A stretch of DNA of 64,000 bases from Sphingomonadales bacterium UBA6157 (GTDB taxonomy: Bacteria > Pseudomonadota > Alphaproteobacteria > Sphingomonadales > Sphingomonadaceae), in NCBI GenBank assembly GCA_002423025.1, contig DIUN01000049.1, forward strand, positions 1 through 64,000. The letters are read 5' to 3'. Within the stretch, counting starts at the first letter, position 1. Each line of letters starts with the position of its first letter. The translations under genes were made by a program, and so were the position numbers. A model generated the notes under the pieces. It had not been told where the DNA came from. It searched no databases and saw nothing but the letters and a program-made list of their open reading frames with translations. Of this stretch, positions 7,808-16,679 are shown one piece after another.

Positions 7808-8575
7808 ATGAGCGTCTGGCCGCGTCCCAACCCTGACAGCCGGGGCCATCGCGCCCTGTTCGGCGTGCTCGGGCCATCGACCAACACCGTCGTCCAGCCG
7901 GATTTTGATGACATGCGCCCCTGGGGCGTCACCAATCACTACAGCCGCATCGTCGTCGATGATGCCAAGGCGCTGTGCGATGCGGACTTCATGGCCGGCA
8001 CGCTCGAGATCAGCCGCAACACCGTTGATGCAGTGCGCGGCGTGCTCACCTGCAACCCGGATTATCTCGTGATGGGCATGTCCGCCGTGACGTTTTACGG
8101 CGGTGCCGAGGGCGCGGCCAAGTGGCAGAAGAACATCGAGGATGTTGCCGGCCTCAAGCTTTGCATGGGCTCCACGGCGGTGGTGAAGGCCTTTGAGGCG
8201 CATGGCGGCATCAAGCGCATCGGCCTGCTCTCCCCCTATTATCCCAGCGCCAATCGTGAAGTGGCGAACTTCCTGTCCGATCACGGCATCAGCGTTGTCC
8301 GCGATATTCCGCTGCAATGCCCGAGCTGGACAGCGATTGCCCAGGTGCCGGAATCAACGGTGCGTGATGCGATGCACAAGCTTGATGGCGATGATGTCGA
8401 TGCGCTGCTGCAGGTCGGCACCAATCTTTCGGCCGTGCGCTTCGCTGCGGCTGCCGAGCGCTGGCTCAACAAGCCGGTGATCGCCATCAACACCGCGACC
8501 TATTGGGCAGCGCTTCGCGAGAACGGCATCAACGATCGCATCGAGGGCTTTGGCCGGCTGCTCGAAGACTATTGA
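7808..8575 (+). CDS. maleate isomerase / arylmalonate decarboxylase family protein
   Basis: A 255-residue protein of the Asp/Glu racemase-like superfamily, closest in pattern to maleate cis-trans isomerases: GVLGPSTNTVVQPDFDDM at the N-terminus (substrate carboxylate loop), a central IGLLSPYYPSANREV, and QVGTNLSAV late. GGAGG 7 nt upstream supports 7808 over the ATG at 7802. Known isomerases use a Cys pair; the equivalent places seem to hold S92 (MGMSAV) and G204 (QVGTNL). It may therefore be a decarboxylase, lyase or otherwise altered enzyme. It is convergent with the SDR of the LysR branch and opens the catabolic island. Confidence 0.7.
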   Translation: MSVWPRPNPDSRGHRALFGVLGPSTNTVVQPDFDDMRPWGVTNHYSRIVVDDAKALCDADFMAGTLEISRNTVDAVRGVLTCNPDYLVMGMSAVTFYGGAEGAAKWQKNIEDVAGLKLCMGSTAVVKAFEAHGGIKRIGLLSPYYPSANREVANFLSDHGISVVRDIPLQCPSWTAIAQVPESTVRDAMHKLDGDDVDALLQVGTNLSAVRFAAAAERWLNKPVIAINTATYWAALRENGINDRIEGFGRLLEDY

Positions 8576-8578
8576 GGC

Positions 8579-9322
8579 TCAGATCAGCCCACCATCAGCG
8601 ATGATGGTGCGGCCGTTCACCCAGCGCGAGGCCGGCGAAGCGAGGAACAGCACGATATCGGCGATGTCCTCGGGCTGGCCGAGCCGGCCGAGCGGCGTGG
8701 CAGCGGCGATACCGGCGCGGATGTCATCCGGAATCCACGCCGTCATCGGGGTTTCGGTAGCGCCGGGGGCGACGCTGTTGATGGTGATGTTGCGCCCGGC
8801 GAGCTCACGGGCAAAGCCCTGGGTGAGGGTGATGACAGCGGATTTGGCGGCGCAATAGGGCACCAGCCCGGCCATCGGGCCATAGCTCAGGTTGGTCGAG
8901 ATGTTGACGATGCGGCCGCCGTCGCTGCCGAAATGCGGCACCACGGCCTGCATCATCAGGATGGTGCCGAGCACATTGTCGTTCATCAGCGCCGTGAAGT
9001 TTTCCGCCGTGATGCTGCCGAACGGCTGCTGCGGCGAGGTGCCCGAGCAATTGACCAGAATGTCGATGCGCCCGAAGCGCGTCGTCAGTTCGCCGGCCAT
9101 CGCCGTGCAGGCCGCCGCCTCCGAGACATTGCCGCTGAGCACGATGGCCTCGCCGCCGCCGCCGGCAATCTGCCCGGCGATGCCGGCCGCGCCTTCGACA
9201 TTGCGGAAGGCATGGACGCCGACCCGCGCGCCTGCCGCCGCCAGCGCCAGCGCCACCGCGCCGCCGATGCCGCCCGAAGCGCCGGTCACCAGCGCCACCT
9301 TGCCGTCCAATACGCCTGCCAT
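8579..9322 (-). CDS. SDR family NAD(P)-dependent oxidoreductase
   Basis: A 247-residue classical short-chain dehydrogenase. The cofactor motif TGASGGIG is at 13-20, NILVN-type core at about 88-92, catalytic S141 (NISTN), Y155 and K159 (YCAAK), and the PG-motif and C-terminal RWVNGRTIIADGG typical of the FabG-like branch. Reaction: oxidation or reduction of a hydroxyl/keto group on a small substrate. It is the last gene of a minus-strand unit LysR - propeller protein - SDR with 14-18 nt gaps, so it is probably controlled with the LysR gene. Confidence 0.9.
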   Translation of the reverse strand: MAGVLDGKVALVTGASGGIGGAVALALAAAGARVGVHAFRNVEGAAGIAGQIAGGGGEAIVLSGNVSEAAACTAMAGELTTRFGRIDILVNCSGTSPQQPFGSITAENFTALMNDNVLGTILMMQAVVPHFGSDGGRIVNISTNLSYGPMAGLVPYCAAKSAVITLTQGFARELAGRNITINSVAPGATETPMTAWIPDDIRAGIAAATPLGRLGQPEDIADIVLFLASPASRWVNGRTIIADGGLI

Positions 9323-9336
9323 GGTCCTGTTCCCGT

Positions 9337-10437
9337 TTACCGTGTGTGTCGTTTCAGCGCTCGCAGGTCCCCCAGCGGCGCGGTGGCGAGGCCGATGCCG
9401 CGCAGGCCATCGCTGCCCAGCGTCTGGAAGCCGTAATAATAGAAATAGAGCTGGTCCCCCACGGCCACCAGCCGGTTGGCCGCCACGCCGAAATCATCCC
9501 AGGCGCCCGCAGGTCCCACGCGGAAGATCGGCTCGTCGTAGAGGTGGTGCCAGGTGACACCATCATCCGATTCGGCAGCGGCCACGGTGCGGGCATGGGC
9601 AGCGTTGACGGCGGTATAGACCATCAGCCAGCGCCGGCCGCCGGGCAGCGGATTGGCCAGCACCTGGCGCGTCACCATGCCGGCTTCATCATAGGGGCGG
9701 CTGCCATCGGCCCAGCGCAGCGGGCCGAGCGCGGTCCAGTGCACGGCATCTGGCGAGGCGGCAATGTGCGTCTCGAACCGGCCGAGATCGCGCGTTGGCG
9801 CGGTGTACTGCATCAGCCAGCGCCGGCCATCCCAATGCGCATTGGGCCAGCTGGCATAGAGTTGGGCCTCGCTGAAATCGAGCAGCGCGCCGCCGCTCGC
9901 CTGGCCGCGCACCCGCGTCCAGTGCACGCCATCGCTGCTGCGGGCGAGGCCCGGGCGCATGCCGAGCCCCGGCTGGGTGCCGATGGCGGGGTTGGTGCAG
10001 GTGCGCGGCTCCCGGTTGCCGCCAAAATACCACATCAGCCACTCCCCGGCGCCGCGGCTGACATCGGTGAGGCCGACATGCAGGCTGTCAAAGTCTGTTG
10101 CCTCAGGGCTGGGGGCGAACACCGCGCCGAGCGCTTCCGGGCCATCGACTCGCTGCCAATCGATGCCATCGGCCGAGGTTGCCAGCGCCACCCGGCCGCT
10201 GCCGAGCGTCGGCGGACCGTCGAAGGCCTTGTCCCGGCAATAATACCACATGCGCCATAGCCCGCTCAGCGCATCATGATCGACCACGGCACCGCCAACG
10301 CGAAAATCATCGCAGCGGCCGGCGGGCCCAGGCGGCAGGACAAGCCCGGCCGTGGTCATGATGGGTATCGGCTCATCGGTTCGCCCCTTGCTCTCAGGCC
10401 CAAAGGATTTCCCGTCGCTGCGCGCCGGGCAAATCAT
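9337..10437 (-). CDS. five-bladed beta-propeller, glycoside hydrolase family 43/62/32-like protein
   Basis: Up to 366 residues. Repeated blade motifs are visible: LATSADGIDWQRV, LARSSDGVHWTRV, IAASPDAVHWTAL and AAESDDGVTWHHL, each a S-x-DG-x-x-W turn as in glycosidase/fructosyltransferase five-bladed propellers, with WRMWYY, WLMWYFG and WLMQYT strands between. No signal peptide is apparent, so it would be cytoplasmic. The start at 10437 is uncertain; the fold begins near residue 27. Whether it hydrolyses a glycosidic bond is not shown, because I cannot place the three catalytic acids with confidence. It lies between LysR and SDR genes. Confidence 0.65.
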   Translation of the reverse strand: MICPARSDGKSFGPESKGRTDEPIPIMTTAGLVLPPGPAGRCDDFRVGGAVVDHDALSGLWRMWYYCRDKAFDGPPTLGSGRVALATSADGIDWQRVDGPEALGAVFAPSPEATDFDSLHVGLTDVSRGAGEWLMWYFGGNREPRTCTNPAIGTQPGLGMRPGLARSSDGVHWTRVRGQASGGALLDFSEAQLYASWPNAHWDGRRWLMQYTAPTRDLGRFETHIAASPDAVHWTALGPLRWADGSRPYDEAGMVTRQVLANPLPGGRRWLMVYTAVNAAHARTVAAAESDDGVTWHHLYDEPIFRVGPAGAWDDFGVAANRLVAVGDQLYFYYYGFQTLGSDGLRGIGLATAPLGDLRALKRHTR

Positions 10438-10455
10438 TTTTCGCGCCGCAGTCCA

Positions 10456-11355
10456 TCAGCCTTGCGGATGGCGCTCGAGCAGCAGTGCCTCGCAGCTCTC
10501 GCGCAGCACGTCGCAAAACGCCGAGGCGATCGGGGAAAGGCCAGAGGCGGCGGATTCTACCGTCACCAGTTGCAGCGTGATCGGCGGATCGAGCGGGCGC
10601 ACATCAAAGGCGTCCCCATAGGTCTTGGTCGCCATCAGCAGCTCGGGCAGGATGGCACACCAATCCGAGCGGGAGATGAGGTCGAGCGTCGCCATCATCG
10701 AGTTCATCTCGATGCTTTCGGCAATCTCGACATTCTGGCCGGCGAGCAGCGCCCGCACCGTTTGCGCGCGGACATTGGCCAGTTCGGGCAGCACCAGCTT
10801 GATCGGGCCGAGCCCGGCCAGCCGCACCGGGCCGGGCGCCGCGCCGTTGCGCCGCGTGACCATCACTTCGGGCGTGGCGCAGAAGTTGCGGATGCGGATG
10901 CCGAGCATTTCGGGCATCGCCGGTACCACCGCCACATCGAGATCGCCGGCGATGACGCGATCAACCAGCGCGGCGCTATAAGATTCCGTCACGCTGACAT
11001 GGGCGTTGGGGTGGCGCTCGCGGAACAGCATCAGTGCCGGCGCCAGTGCGGCGGCGTTGAGCGTCGGCATCAGCCCGACGCTGGTCTCGCCGGCGAGGCC
11101 GAAGGAGAATTGCTTCAGCCGCTGGAAGGCGGTGTCGCTCGCCCGCAGGGCTTGCAGGCAATGGCTGTAGAACACATCGGCCGCAGGCGTGGGCAGCACC
11201 TTGCCCTTCTCGCGGCGGAAGAGCTGGACGCCATAGCGCTCCTCAAGGTTGCGGACGTGCTGGGACACGCCGGATTGCGTCGCGCCCTCCCGCACGGCAG
11301 CAAGCGTGAAGGAGCGTTCCTCATAGGCGGCCACGAAAAGCTGCAGGTTGCGCAT
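10456..11355 (-). CDS. LysR family transcriptional regulator
   Basis: A 299-residue LysR regulator with the winged HTH at 1-62 (FVAAYEERSFTLAAVREGATQSGVSQHVRNLEE region) and a periplasmic-binding-type effector domain from about 90. It is divergent from the flavin reductase/monooxygenase operon and shares an 88-bp intergenic region carrying a perfect palindrome. It is the natural candidate activator of the island, responding to a pathway intermediate. The propeller and SDR genes follow it on the same strand. Confidence 0.92.
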   Translation of the reverse strand: MRNLQLFVAAYEERSFTLAAVREGATQSGVSQHVRNLEERYGVQLFRREKGKVLPTPAADVFYSHCLQALRASDTAFQRLKQFSFGLAGETSVGLMPTLNAAALAPALMLFRERHPNAHVSVTESYSAALVDRVIAGDLDVAVVPAMPEMLGIRIRNFCATPEVMVTRRNGAAPGPVRLAGLGPIKLVLPELANVRAQTVRALLAGQNVEIAESIEMNSMMATLDLISRSDWCAILPELLMATKTYGDAFDVRPLDPPITLQLVTVESAASGLSPIASAFCDVLRESCEALLLERHPQG

Positions 11356-11373
11356 GGTGCGAACCTATCAGCT

Positions 11374-11399
11374 TTTCTGATGCAATCCAGCATCAGAAA
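11374..11399. promoter_or_regulatory. palindromic LysR-type operator between divergent genes
   Basis: TTTCTGATGC (11374-11383) and GCATCAGAAA (11390-11399) form a perfect 10-bp-arm inverted repeat with a 6-nt spacer, the size of a LysR recognition site. A third half-site TTCTGATG lies at 11429-11436, just before the flavin reductase start, in the position of an activation site. Confidence 0.65.
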
Positions 11400-11443
11400 T
11401 CATTTATTGTGGCGGCCGTCGCATGACATTCTGATGACATGGG

Positions 11444-11995
11444 ATGGGGAAACAGCCTTTGACGCCGGGCGGAGCCTTGCAGCGGGACACCGCCGAGGCC
11501 GTAGCGCCTGCGCTTGATATGCGCGGGCTGCGGGATGCGCTTGGCCGCTTCGCCACGGGTGTCACCATCATCACCGGCTGCGCGCCGGATGGCCGGATGC
11601 TCGGCCTCACCGTCAATTCCTTCAGCGCGCTTTCGCTGGCGCCGCCGCTGGTCTCCTGGAGCCTGCGGCGTGAATCCGGCGCATTGCCCGGCTTTCTCGC
11701 CGCCGGGCACTTTGCCGTGAACGTGCTGGCCGCCGAGCAGCAAGCGCTGGGCGCGCATTTTGCCAGGCGGTGCAACGATGGCTTTGCCGGCATTGCCCAC
11801 CGGCGCGGCGCCGGCGGCTGCCCGCTCATCACCGGCAGCCTTGCCAGCTTCGAGTGCCGCACCAGCCGCAGCATCGAGGCCGGGGACCATATGCTGTTCA
11901 TCGGCGAGGTCCTGAATTTTGACGCAGCTGCGGGTGCGCCGCTGCTGTTCTTTGCCGGGCGGCTGGCGCCGCCGGCTTCCATCGGCCTGGCCTAG
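11444..11995 (+). CDS. flavin reductase family protein (DIM6/NtaB type)
   Basis: A 183-residue FMN-binding split-barrel reductase: LRDALGRFATGVTIIT, GLTVNSFSALSLAPPLVSWS and HFAVNVLAAEQ are the family's flavin-binding segments. It supplies reduced flavin from NAD(P)H to a partner monooxygenase. The partner is almost certainly the next gene, 15 nt downstream, an LLM-class enzyme. It is the first gene of the operon facing LysR, so its promoter carries the palindrome at 11374-11399. Confidence 0.88.
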   Translation: MGKQPLTPGGALQRDTAEAVAPALDMRGLRDALGRFATGVTIITGCAPDGRMLGLTVNSFSALSLAPPLVSWSLRRESGALPGFLAAGHFAVNVLAAEQQALGAHFARRCNDGFAGIAHRRGAGGCPLITGSLASFECRTSRSIEAGDHMLFIGEVLNFDAAAGAPLLFFAGRLAPPASIGLA

Positions 11996-12010
11996 GGACC
12001 TGACAGAATA

Positions 12011-13126
12011 ATGGACATTGGCTTCTTCACCATGCCGATCCACCCGGTCGGCCGCAGCATCGCCGAGACGCTGCAGGAAGACCGCGAGCTGGCGCTGGTT
12101 GCGGACCGGCTGGGCTTCACGGAAGGCTTTTATGGCGAGCACGCCACCGATGCCGCCGAGACGATCACGTCGTCACTGACGTTCGTCGCCTCGCTCATTC
12201 ACGCCACCAAGACCATCAAGCTCGGCACCGGCACGGTTAACCTGCCCTGCTACCACCCGGCCATGGTCGCAGCGCAGGTGGCGATGGTCGATCACATGGC
12301 ACAGGGTCGCTTCCTGTTCGGCATCAGCCCCGGCGGCCTGCTCTCGGATGCCGAGGTGTTCGGCAACCTCGACAATGATCGCACGGCGATGTTCCTCGAA
12401 TCGATCGACCACATCCTCGCCATCTGGGCCGGCGAGGCGCCGCACAAGCGCGAGGGCAAGTTCTGGAATTTTTCCACCGAGCGCACCACCATTCCGGAGC
12501 TCGGCCAGGGCAGCATCATGAAGCCCTATCAGCTGCCGCACCCGCAGATTGTCGTCACCGCCGTGGCGCCGTTTTCGCAAGGTGTTACGCAGGCCGCCAA
12601 GCGCGGCTGGCAGCCGATTTCGGCCAACTTCCTGCTGCCGAAATGGGTGCAGTCGCACTGGCCGAAATATCAGCAAGGCTGCGAGGAATCTGGCCGCGTG
12701 GCGAATACTGCCCATTGGCGGGTCGCCAAGAGCATCTTCGTTGCAGACGACCTCGCCACAGCGCGGCGATATGCCACAGACGCCGAAGGTCCCTACCATC
12801 AATACTACCGCTCCATCGTCACCAAGATGATCGCCAACGGCCGCGCCAACCTCTTCAAGGCTGATCAGTCGGCACCGGATTCGTCCGTTACCGTCGAGGG
12901 TGTCGTTGATGATCTGGTCATCTGGGGCACGCCGGAAAAGGTGGCTGACGAGCTGCTGGCATTCCGCGAAACGGTCGGCGATTTCGGCACGTTGCTTTAC
13001 GCCGGGCATGACTGGGCGGATCGTGGCCTTGCCATCCGATCGATGGAGCTGATGGCCGAGCGGGTGATGCCGCAGGTCAACGCTGCCATCACGGCCCCCG
13101 CCCCGCTTCTGCAGATGGAGGGCTGA
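12011..13126 (+). CDS. LLM class flavin-dependent monooxygenase
   Basis: A 371-residue luciferase-like (TIM-barrel) monooxygenase: MDIGFFTMPIHP start, ADRLGFTEGFYGEH, KLGTGTVNLPCYHPAMVAAQ, DHMAQGRFLFGISPGG. The length and order of motifs fit two-component LLM monooxygenases that use free FMNH2 from a reductase. Together with the preceding reductase it forms a two-component oxygenase, as in RutA/RutF, NtaA/NtaB or SsuD/SsuE. The substrate is not known. It abuts the alpha/beta hydrolase gene directly (stop 13126, start 13127). Confidence 0.88.
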   Translation: MDIGFFTMPIHPVGRSIAETLQEDRELALVADRLGFTEGFYGEHATDAAETITSSLTFVASLIHATKTIKLGTGTVNLPCYHPAMVAAQVAMVDHMAQGRFLFGISPGGLLSDAEVFGNLDNDRTAMFLESIDHILAIWAGEAPHKREGKFWNFSTERTTIPELGQGSIMKPYQLPHPQIVVTAVAPFSQGVTQAAKRGWQPISANFLLPKWVQSHWPKYQQGCEESGRVANTAHWRVAKSIFVADDLATARRYATDAEGPYHQYYRSIVTKMIANGRANLFKADQSAPDSSVTVEGVVDDLVIWGTPEKVADELLAFRETVGDFGTLLYAGHDWADRGLAIRSMELMAERVMPQVNAAITAPAPLLQMEG

Positions 13127-13969
13127 ATGGCCCTTGCCGCCGCCATCGAACGCAGCATCCGGAGCGGCGACGCGCTGTTGCATGCGCGCATCGAAGGCCG
13201 CCCCGGCGCGCCGTTCATCACCTGCCTGCATGCGCTGGCCACGGATTCCCGGCTGTGGGAGCCGCAGCTGGCGGCGCTTTGCGGCAGCTTCCAGATCCTG
13301 ACGATCGACATGCGTGGCCATGGTCGCTCGACGCCCGGCAGCGATGCCGGGCTGGCCGCCGCCTTCACCCTCGACAGCCTTGCCGCCGATGTGGTGGCGG
13401 TTTGGGATGCGCTGGGCATCAGCCAGTCCGCCGTGCTCGGCCTCTCCATCGGCGGCATGCTCGGGCTGGAACTGGCGCTGGCGCATCCGGAGCGCGTCAC
13501 CGCGCTGGTCGCGGCGGACTGCCGGGCCGATGCGCCGCAGCCGTTCAAGGCGATGTGGCCGGCCCGGCGCGCCGTGCTGGCCGATGGCGGCCTTGAGGCC
13601 GTTGCCGACGCCACGATCGCCACCTGGTTCGGGCACTTGCGCAGCAGCGCTCCGCACCCGGCCGAGGCACTGGCCCGCGCCATGATCACCGCCACATCGC
13701 CCGCCGGTTATGCCGGCGCCAGCCGCGCGCTGGAGGGGCTGGACCTGCTGCCGCGCCTGCCGGGCATGACGCGCCCGGTGCTTTACGTGGTGGGCAGTGA
13801 GGATGGCGTGCACCCTGCCGCCATGCGCGCCATGTCTGCCGCCACGCCCGGCTCGGCCCTCATCGAGCTGCCAGGCGCCGGGCATCTCGCCAGCCTTGAA
13901 CAGCCCGAGGCCTTTTCCGCGGCAGTGCTGCCCTTCCTGCGCGGCTCGCTCCAGCAGGTGGCGGCATGA
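13127..13969 (+). CDS. alpha/beta fold hydrolase
   Basis: A 280-residue alpha/beta hydrolase resembling 3-oxoadipate enol-lactonases and RutD/NicD-type hydrolases. The nucleophile is S107 in GLSIGG; DMRGHGRS precedes it; the acid is probably in VVGSEDGVH and the histidine in GAGHLAS near the C-terminus. It directly follows the monooxygenase, so it is likely to open or hydrolyse the oxygenation product (lactone, amide, carbamate or formyl group). It overlaps the next gene by ATGA. Confidence 0.85.
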   Translation: MALAAAIERSIRSGDALLHARIEGRPGAPFITCLHALATDSRLWEPQLAALCGSFQILTIDMRGHGRSTPGSDAGLAAAFTLDSLAADVVAVWDALGISQSAVLGLSIGGMLGLELALAHPERVTALVAADCRADAPQPFKAMWPARRAVLADGGLEAVADATIATWFGHLRSSAPHPAEALARAMITATSPAGYAGASRALEGLDLLPRLPGMTRPVLYVVGSEDGVHPAAMRAMSAATPGSALIELPGAGHLASLEQPEAFSAAVLPFLRGSLQQVAA

Positions 13970-16599
13970 CCAAATCTCTCCAAAGCATCGGCATCATCGG
14001 GCTTGGCACCATGGGCGGAGCGATGGCCCGGCACCTGGTGGCGGCCGGCCATGATGTGCACGGGCTGGATATCGATACGGCCGCCATGCGCCGGGCCCAG
14101 CAGGACGGCGTGGCGGCAGCGCGCAGCATCGCGGCGCTGTGCGACGCCGCCGCCACGATCATCCTCAGCCTAGATTCCCCCTCTGCGGCGCACGCCGTGG
14201 TTGCGGCCATCGCCGAGGCCGGCAAGGGCAACCTCGTCATCGATACCAGCACGCTGGCGCTGGAGGACAAGCATGCGCTTGCCGCCAGGCTCGCCGCCGC
14301 CGGCAGCGCGCTGCTGGATTGCCCGATCAGCGGCACCGGCGCGCAGATGGCCGTGCGTGATGCCGTTGCCTATGCCAGCGGGCCGGCGGAAGTTGTGGCT
14401 GCCGCCCGGCCGTTGCTGGAAACGATGTTTCGCGATGTCATCGAGCTTGGCGCCTTTGGCAACGCCACGATGATGAAGCTGGTGGCGAACCATCTGGTCG
14501 CCATTCACAATGTCGCCACGGCCGAGGCGATGCTGCTCGGCATGAAGGCGGGCATCGCGCCTGCCGCGCTGTTCGATGCGATTTCCGCCGGGGCCGGCAA
14601 CAGCCGCATCTTCGAGCTGCGTGCCCCGATGATCGCGGCGGACTGCTATGAGCCGGCGCAGATGAAGCTTGGCGTCTGGGCCAAGGACATGGCGATCATC
14701 AGCAGCTTTGCCCGCGCGCAGGGCGCCGCGACGCCGCTGCTCGATGCTGTGGTGCCGCTGTATGCCGAGGCGCTGGCCGCCGGGCTGGCGAGTGCCGATA
14801 CCGCCGCTGTCGCCCGGGTGCTGGCCGCTGCCGCCCGCGAGCGCGCCCCCGCGCTGGTGGTCCGCCCACCCGCCAGCGAAGTGCGGGATGGCATGCGCAT
14901 CCTCTGGGATGTGCCGATCACCATGAGCGACGGCAATGTGCTGCGCGGTGATGTGTTCCTGCCGATTGCCGAGGGGCGCTATCCGGTGCTGCTCACCCAT
15001 GGCCCCTATGCCAAGGGCCTGGCCTTCCAGCAGGGTTACCCCAGCGCCTGGAAGACGATGGCGGACCAGCATCCGGATGTGACGGCTGGCTCGAGCAACC
15101 TCTACCAGAGCTGGGAAGTGGTGGACCCCGAGAAATGGGTGCCGGAGGGCTATGCCATCGTGCGCGTCGACAGCCGCGGCTGCGGCACATCGCCGGGCTA
15201 TATCGACCATTTCTCGCCGCGCGAGACGCAGGATTTCTACGAGTGCATCGAATGGGCAGGGGTGCAGCCCTGGTCGAGCGGCAAGGTCGGCCTCAACGGC
15301 GTTTCCTACTATGGCATCAACCAGTGGCAGGTCGCCTCGATGCAGCCGCCGCACCTCGCCGCCATGTGCATCTGGGAAGGCGCGACGGACTTCTATCGCG
15401 ACATGAGCCACCATGGCGGCATCCTCTCCACCTTCTGGGCCAACTGGTCCGACATGCAGGTGAAGACGGTGCAGCACGGCATCGGCGAGCGTGGCCGGCG
15501 CAGCGCCGTGCATGGCGCGCTGGTGTGCGGCGAAACCGTGCTCGACGATGCGACGCTGGCGGCCAACCGCTGCGATTTCGGTGCCGATATTCTCGCCCAT
15601 CCGCTTGATGATGACTATCACAAGCAGCGCTCGCCCGATTGGTCGAAGGTGGTGGTGCCGTTCCTCTCCGCGGCCAACTGGGGCGGGCAGGGGCTGCACA
15701 CACGCGGCAATTTTGAAGGCTTTGTGCGGGCCGCATCGCCGCAAAAATGGCTTGAGGCGCACGGCCTTGAGCATTGGACGCATTTTTATACCGACTATGG
15801 CCGCCTGCTGCAGAAGCGCTTCTTCGATCATTTCCTGAAGGGCGATCCTGCCAGCTGGAAGGACGAGCCGGCGGTGCGCCTGCAGGTGCGCCATGTCGAT
15901 CATTTCGAGGAGCGTACCGAGGCCGGCTGGCCGATCCCGCGCACTGACTGGACCAGGCTGCACCTCGATCTGGCGCAGGGCAGCCTTGCCTCGGACCCGG
16001 TGGCGGCAGATGCGCCGCTGGCGTTTGCGGCAGAAGGGGATGGCGTCACCTTCCTCGCGCCGCCGGTGGCCAGCGATACCGAGATCACCGGGCCGATCGC
16101 GCTGCGGCTGTTCGTCTCCTCCAGCACCGCCGATGCCGATATCTTCGCCATCGTCCGGGTCTACACGGCGGACATGCGCGAGATCGTCTTCCAGGGCGCC
16201 ATCGATCCGCATACCCCGGTGGCCCAGGGCTGGCTGCGCGCCTCGCACCGCAAGCTGGATCCGGCCATCAGCGAGCCTTGGCGGCCCTACCACAGCCATG
16301 ACGAGCTGCAGCCGCTGGCACCCGGCGAGGTCGTGCCGCTGGATATCGAGATCTGGCCGACCAGCATCGTGGTGCCCGCCGGCTGCCGCATCGCGCTGAC
16401 CGTGCGCGGCAGTGATTATGATTATGGCGCCAGCGGCGGCAAGCAATCCAATTTCAAGAACGAACTGCGCGGCTGCGGGCCGTTCCTGCACAACGATCCG
16501 CGCGATCGTCCGCCCAAGATTTTCCATGGTGAAACCCGGCTGCACTGCGTGGAGGGCAGTGCCGGATATCTGCTGCTGCCGGTGGTGCCGGCACCATGA
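13966..16599 (+). CDS. fusion: 3-hydroxyisobutyrate dehydrogenase-like domain + CocE/NonD family hydrolase
   Basis: An 877-residue two-domain protein. Residues 1-300 are a beta-hydroxyacid dehydrogenase: GLGTMGG at 12-18, DCPISGTG, and catalytic K171 in NATMMKLVANH. Residues about 310-877 are an S15/CocE hydrolase: PVLLTHGPY, VRVDSRGCGTSPGY, nucleophile S447 in NGVSYYG, a HWTHFY-type histidine region, and the jelly-roll C-terminal half with GSDYDYGAS. The join is smooth with no stop. An internal ATG at 14893 (M310) starts exactly at the hydrolase domain but lacks a good Shine-Dalgarno. Known CocE relatives cleave esters and amides. The fusion suggests two consecutive steps of one pathway. Confidence 0.85.
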   Translation: MTKSLQSIGIIGLGTMGGAMARHLVAAGHDVHGLDIDTAAMRRAQQDGVAAARSIAALCDAAATIILSLDSPSAAHAVVAAIAEAGKGNLVIDTSTLALEDKHALAARLAAAGSALLDCPISGTGAQMAVRDAVAYASGPAEVVAAARPLLETMFRDVIELGAFGNATMMKLVANHLVAIHNVATAEAMLLGMKAGIAPAALFDAISAGAGNSRIFELRAPMIAADCYEPAQMKLGVWAKDMAIISSFARAQGAATPLLDAVVPLYAEALAAGLASADTAAVARVLAAAARERAPALVVRPPASEVRDGMRILWDVPITMSDGNVLRGDVFLPIAEGRYPVLLTHGPYAKGLAFQQGYPSAWKTMADQHPDVTAGSSNLYQSWEVVDPEKWVPEGYAIVRVDSRGCGTSPGYIDHFSPRETQDFYECIEWAGVQPWSSGKVGLNGVSYYGINQWQVASMQPPHLAAMCIWEGATDFYRDMSHHGGILSTFWANWSDMQVKTVQHGIGERGRRSAVHGALVCGETVLDDATLAANRCDFGADILAHPLDDDYHKQRSPDWSKVVVPFLSAANWGGQGLHTRGNFEGFVRAASPQKWLEAHGLEHWTHFYTDYGRLLQKRFFDHFLKGDPASWKDEPAVRLQVRHVDHFEERTEAGWPIPRTDWTRLHLDLAQGSLASDPVAADAPLAFAAEGDGVTFLAPPVASDTEITGPIALRLFVSSSTADADIFAIVRVYTADMREIVFQGAIDPHTPVAQGWLRASHRKLDPAISEPWRPYHSHDELQPLAPGEVVPLDIEIWPTSIVVPAGCRIALTVRGSDYDYGASGGKQSNFKNELRGCGPFLHNDPRDRPPKIFHGETRLHCVEGSAGYLLLPVVPAP

Positions 16600-16679
16600 C
16601 GGACAAGAACAATAACAGAGGCCGCTTCGGCCCAGGGAACTGAAACTTCAATTTTTTCATCAACTTCAAGGGGAATATC

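Noticed and set aside
5998..7935. 645-codon antisense frame over aceA
   Set aside because: aceA is unmistakable; the antisense product has no motif.
11444..13126. RutF/RutA identity for the reductase and monooxygenase
   Set aside because: No RutB, RutE or RutG is present and order differs; only the enzyme classes match.
14170..16545. 791-codon antisense frame over the HIBADH-CocE fusion
   Set aside because: Both domains of the plus-strand gene have intact catalytic motifs.
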